Shown here piece after piece: positions 59,781-64,000 of a stretch of DNA of 64,000 bases (position 1 is its first letter; each line of letters begins with the position of its first letter). Under the pieces are notes generated by a model. That model had not been told where the DNA came from, made no database searches, and saw only the letters and a program-made list of their open reading frames with translations. This stretch comes from Neoarius graeffei (lineage: Eukaryota; Chordata; Actinopteri; Siluriformes; Ariidae): NCBI RefSeq assembly GCF_027579695.1, contig NC_083583.1, forward strand, positions 24,579,599 to 24,643,598, written 5' to 3'. The position numbers and the translations under genes are program-made.

Positions 59781-59859
59781 TACGGCAGCCGTTTAGACCA
59801 CCAGCTATTTCACTTCCAGTAAAACCACTAAAAAAATCACGTGACTGAAACCCAGCAAT

Positions 59860-60694
59860 TGTCTTCATTTTGTTTTGTTATATTGCACAGCCTTTGTGTT
59901 GGTATATATATAAAAAAAAATTCTAATAATGTTTTCTGTTAGACGAACATAAGGAGTTTGTGATGTGCTTTCTGCTTGCTTTTAATAGTAGCAGTTTTCA
60001 TGTTTCAGCTCAAAGTAACTAGGGAGATCACTGATCACTAGTTAACCAGTTAGATGCTAGCTAGCTAGTTTAGTTAACCAGCATTGTATGTACCAAATGT
60101 CCACCCATCATTTTCTTGTCTCTTCTGTTTGAAATCATATTTTAACACACTGTCTAGTTCAAATAAACATGCTATATTCTTACAAGGTAATTTAGCAAGA
60201 ACATTTTCTCTAGGAAAGAAAAAAAAACAGCTTTGGTTGAAAAGAATTATCAGAATGCAGTCCAAATAGACAGAGCTCCAAGTAGGAAAAAAAAAATCCC
60301 ACAAAAATCTGGATAAAAATATTGCTTCACAGATAACGCACATTATCACCGTATGAAACATATTGTGTGTTTTGAGCCAAGTCAAAAACAGACTGAGCCA
60401 AATGTGCTTCTAATTTTAAACAGCGGTCTATCAGGCTTACTGAAATCTAAAGGAGGAAGACTAAAAATGTGTGCATTCCTTTTAAGGAAATGTCATTGAA
60501 TTATCACACCCTCGTTTTGATGAGCATTTACAGGGACTAGCCATGAGCCATAAAGAATTGATACAATCTATAATGAATAGTGTGTTAATTTATTTATGAA
60601 AGCTTAATTTGAATTTCTCTTCTTTCTCTCCGAGAGTTCCACATGACCATCACAGCGCTCGCAGTGAACAGACCGCTGTAGTGTGCTGGGAATA

Positions 60695-60731
<37 letters not shown>

Positions 60732-61440
60732 AAGAAAAAAGAATTCATCTCTCTCAATGAACTGACTTCTTTTTATTGTTTGTATTTGAGACATTAAAAA
60801 AGGATCTCTGTGGCAAAAGGACAGCGTGTTCTGATTATTTGAAAGGATTTAAATGAAGAATCTCCATTAGAATCAGACCTACATATCTCGGCAAAGCAAA
60901 AAAAAAAAAAAACTCTTAGCAGCACCAATGATCAAAAGAGCAGCCAAGAACCTCCATTTGGCCAACAATAGAGTGATATTTGTGCCAGTATAATTTGCAA
61001 TGACAGCAGGTCTGTGCCATCCATGAGTCATCTATTTTTAATAGGAGAGACTTCAGCTTATCAAAGCTGTGCTTCCTCCATGTCCTACATATAGTAGCTT
61101 AGTAATGACACTATACGTTGGTGTAATGACTCGGGCAAACGCCCACAGAAGTCTCCACCAGGGTGTGTTTTTTGACCTTTAAAAAGCCAAATGCAAACAG
61201 CAGCTGTGAGCAGGTTTTAGTGGAAGTGAATAACAAGCTTAAAGTATGCTTCTACAGTACTGCTCAAAAGTCTTGAAGCACATGGAAAGAAATGCTATAA
61301 AGCAAAGATGGCTTCAAAAATAATGAAGTTAAATGTGTTCTTAATGTAAAAAAAAAAATCAGCAATAAACTAGACAATGGCAGTAGGTTGCTTGCAGACG
61401 ATCTTACATCCACTTTATGAGATATCCAAGACATGAAGTG
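59860..61440. other. non-genic sequence with a (GT)n microsatellite
   Basis: (GT)n at 60701-60728. No gene or element ends seen. Confidence 0.5.
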
Positions 61441-61495
61441 GTAGTCAGCTAAGCTCACCATTTACCATTGCTGGGGCTCCTTGCTAGTCATTAAA

Positions 61496-61711
61496 ACGTC
61501 CTACGCTTGCGTTGTTTGGTGCTGTTCAAATCAAACAAACCATGAAATTGATGAAAGTTTCTTCCAGGTTCCTTGTGAAGTGATAAAAAAGATGAAAGAG
61601 CAAAGGATTTCACCAAAAGATAACGAGAAAGGTGGCTCTTGAACCTTTCACTGCGATCAAAAGGAACCGAGTCGAAGAACGCTTGAGTTTGCAGTGATCA
61701 CTTCAGGAAAG
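61496..61711 (+). pseudogene. THAP-domain first exon (copy 3), start lost
   Basis: Aligns to copy 2 along its whole length and ends at the same donor GAAAG|gtttgt. The start codon is ACG instead of ATG and in-frame stops follow. It keeps TTTGCAGTGATCACTTC for the C-S-D-H ligands. Confidence 0.75.
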
Positions 61712-61989
61712 GTTTGTAAATTCTTCTGGTTTATTTAGTTTGGATTTGCAAATGACTTTTCTCGACATTTTCCATTATTTCATGATGCTCAAATCCTCAG
61801 ATGTGTTTTTTTTTACTGTTTGAATGTGTTCACCATTTTGTAAACTTATTCTTCTTTCAGCTGCGCCCATTAAGGGTCACCACAGTGGCTCTGTTCCACA
61901 CATTTGATTTGGCATAGGTTTTTACACCGGATGCCCTTCCTGATGCAATCCTCCCCAATCTATCCAGGCACTAAGTATGCACTACAACT

Positions 61990-62178
61990 CCAGTGCCTGG
62001 GTATTTTACCTAACCTGCATGCCTTTGGACTGTGGGGGAAACCGGAGCACCCGGAGGAAACCCACAGAGACATGGGGAGAACATGCAAACTCCACACAGA
62101 AAGGCCCCCGTCAGCTGTGAAGTCTGAACCCGGAACCTTCTTGCTGTGAGGTGACAGTGTTAACCACTACACCACTGA
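61990..62178 (-). mobile_element. tRNA-derived SINE, head and body only
   Basis: Retains CAGTGGTGTAGTGGTTAACA and the AGTTTGCATGTTCTCC body. The 3' part is the alternative GGAAGGGCATCCGGTGTAAA type extending to about 61860. Confidence 0.75.
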
Positions 62179-62393
62179 ATTGTAAACTAACACATGTATA
62201 TACGGTAATACATGTAATACCCAGGTCTTTAAAGATGTTTCTGTGGATATTTGTGAATGATTTACCTGGAAGGGAAGAGCAGGGTGGATTGAGAAATGAA
62301 CCACTGTGGTTTGTTTCCACCCAATACTAAACCTTGTAGCATCCTAACAACCACCGCAAAGATGCGTACAAAAAGCCCCAAAATGCTACTTAC

Positions 62394-62730
62394 CTGGGCA
62401 TAAACGATACAGGATTTATCTTGTAGTCTCCTGATCCCCAGATCTTTAACCCAGCCACAAATAAAAAGTTGTACACCTCCATGCTCTTCCAGGTTTTCAT
62501 CTGTTTGTCTGCGTAGAACGATGTCTGCAGCACCAGCTAGTTTGAGATGTTGGGGAACTCAACGGATGGATAATTTTTCAACTCGTAGTTAAAATCCTTC
62601 TTTTATAAATGTGTAAGGATCTATCTCATTGCAAAGAGTAACTTTCTGAAAGTACCTTGACCGTGCATTGGCCTCTAAACTGCAAAAATATTCGGAGATG
62701 CTTTCACTAGCGGTTTTCCCGACCACTATT
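62394..62730 (-). pseudogene. YqaJ/SWIM-protein-like first exon (copy 3)
   Basis: The last 25 codons read LFICGWVKDLGIRRLQDKSC then IVYAQ|gtaag, matching copy 2 with the same donor. A base loss just upstream shifts the frame, and GATTTTAACTAC replaces the SYDLENY region. Confidence 0.7.
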
Positions 62731-63020
62731 TCATTCACTGGAAGTAAATTGGCAAGCAAAAGTCACGTGACTGAATACAACCTATATTTTTGTCTTTAAA
62801 AATGCATCAGTAGTCCCAGGTACAGCTCATAAAGTTTTAAGATAACACTGACTGCTGTTTTTTTCAGCAACTTGGAGAACCTTCCTTTGTTCTTCTGGAG
62901 ACTTGCTTCTGTTTTTTTTCTTCCTTTCTTTCTTCCAGGTAATCCCTGACAGCCAGCATTCCCTTCTGTCTGACATCCAAACATTTTCTCTATTTTGGTT
63001 TTAATATTGCTTGTAAATCT

Positions 63021-63374
63021 TCTCATCTCATTATCTCTAGCCGCTTTATCCTGTTCTACAGGGTCGCAGGCAAGCTGGAGCCTATCCCAGCTGACTACAG
63101 GCAAAAGGCGGGGTACACCCTGGACAAGTCGCCAGGTCATCACAGGGCTGACACAGACAACCATTCACGCTCACACCTACGGTCAATTTAGAGTCACCAG
63201 TTAACCTAACCTGCATGTCTTTGGACTGTGGGGGAAACCGGAGCACCCGGAGGAAACCCACGCGGAGAACATGCAAACTCCACACAGAAAGGCCCTCGCC
63301 GGCCACGGGGCTCGAACTCGGACCTTCTTGCTGTGAGGCAACAGTGCTAACCACTACACCACCATGCCGCCCCC
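63021..63374 (-). mobile_element. tRNA-derived SINE (first of a tandem pair)
   Basis: Bounded by CTTGTAAATCT at 63010-63020 and 63376-63386. Short internal deletions (CACATAGA and GGACACG segments missing). Confidence 0.93.
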
Positions 63375-63386
63375 ACTTGTAAATCT

Positions 63387-63767
63387 CATCTCATCTCATC
63401 TCATTATCTCTAGCCGCTTTATCCTTCTACAGGGTTGCAGGCAAGCTGGAGCCTATCCCAGCTGACTACGGGCGAAAGGCGGGGTACACCCTGGACAAGT
63501 CGCCAGGTCATCACAGGGCTGACACATAGACACAGACAACCATTCACACTCACATTCACACCTACGGTCGATTTAGAGTCACCAGTTAACCTAACCTGCA
63601 TGTCTTTGGACTGTGGGGGAAACCGGAGCACCCGGAGGAAACCCACGCGGACACGGGGAGAACATGCAAACTCCACACAGAAAGGCCCTCGCCAGCCCCG
63701 GGGCTCGAACCCAGGACCTTCTTGCTGTGAGGCGACAGCGCTAACCACTACACCACCGTGCCGCCCC
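63387..63767 (-). mobile_element. tRNA-derived SINE (second of a tandem pair)
   Basis: Bounded by CTTGTAAATCT at 63376-63386 and 63769-63779. Nearly identical to 4583-4964 and 19975-20351, so recently active. Confidence 0.95.
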
Positions 63768-64000
63768 ACTTGTAAATCTTATATAAAATAATTTTATATG
63801 TATATATATACTCTCTGTTGTCCTGATTTACAGGTAGCAATGCAGAAGACAGTAACCACTTTCAGTAACCACTTTATTCTGATCAGGGTCATACACCCAG
63901 ACCTCATGGAAATATAGTAGGCATATCAGGTGAAAATTCTAATTCAAGCAAAATTGCTTGAAACTGGTCTCATTGAATGCAGAACAACGTACTTTGTACA

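Larger units (their letters stand above)
58725..59858. mobile_element. THAP plus YqaJ-like two-gene element, copy 2
   Basis: Inverted ends ATTGCTGGGTTTCACGTGAC and CACGTGACTGAAACCCAGCAAT. About 1.1 kb, holding two inward-facing first exons. Confidence 0.8.
61455..62776. mobile_element. THAP plus YqaJ-like two-gene element, copy 3 (decayed)
   Basis: Right end AAAGTCACGTGACTGAA as in copy 2. The left end is rearranged, with only ATTGCTGGGG kept. SINE-related sequence (61850-62178) is inserted between the two exons. Confidence 0.7.

Overview
The window is vertebrate genomic DNA from a teleost fish. Its only recognisable host gene is the kinase-domain 3' end of a neurotrophin receptor, and the rest is intronic or flanking sequence crowded with fish-type repeats. 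The tRNA-derived SINE copies, the many Tc1-like elements and the short TTA-, TTAA- and 8-bp-duplicated MITEs suit a teleost, perhaps an otophysan such as a catfish. That taxonomic guess rests on repeat flavour only.

Host gene (minus strand, 35870 down to 7177): five exons of 131, 173, 244, 159 and 186 bp join in compatible phases. They encode the whole tyrosine kinase domain and C-terminal tail of a TrkC-type receptor (ntrk3). Splice sites are canonical GT/AG and every catalytic motif is intact. The introns are about 8.0, 1.3, 15.6 and 2.9 kb. Juxtamembrane, transmembrane and extracellular exons are not seen and should lie beyond 64000. The 3' UTR should run below 7177.

Repeat landscape: about 17 copies of a tRNA-derived SINE with a (GATGA)n or (ATCC)n tail are spread through the window, many with perfect 10-14 bp target-site duplications. 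There is a separate tRNA-like SINE in three places, and one chimeric SINE with a tRNA-like head and a 5S-rRNA-like end. At least seven Tc1/mariner-like copies are present, all with broken transposases. Several non-autonomous families can be delimited by exact duplications: hAT-type (8 bp), PIF/Harbinger-type (TTA/TAA) and a TTAA-flanked group. Nesting reaches four levels at 39577-43405.

The most interesting content is remnants of accessory transposon genes. Three related elements (about 49.7-50.5, 58.7-59.9 and 61.5-62.8 kb) each carry a THAP-domain first exon at one end and, facing it from the other end, a first exon of a second protein resembling fish YqaJ/SWIM-type proteins. Splice donors of the second exon fall at the same place in all three. 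A complete THAP domain ORF lies at 8316-8609. A RecQ-helicase N-terminal fragment with Walker A sits inside a 624-bp insertion that is bounded by an exact 8-bp duplication and lies within a SINE.
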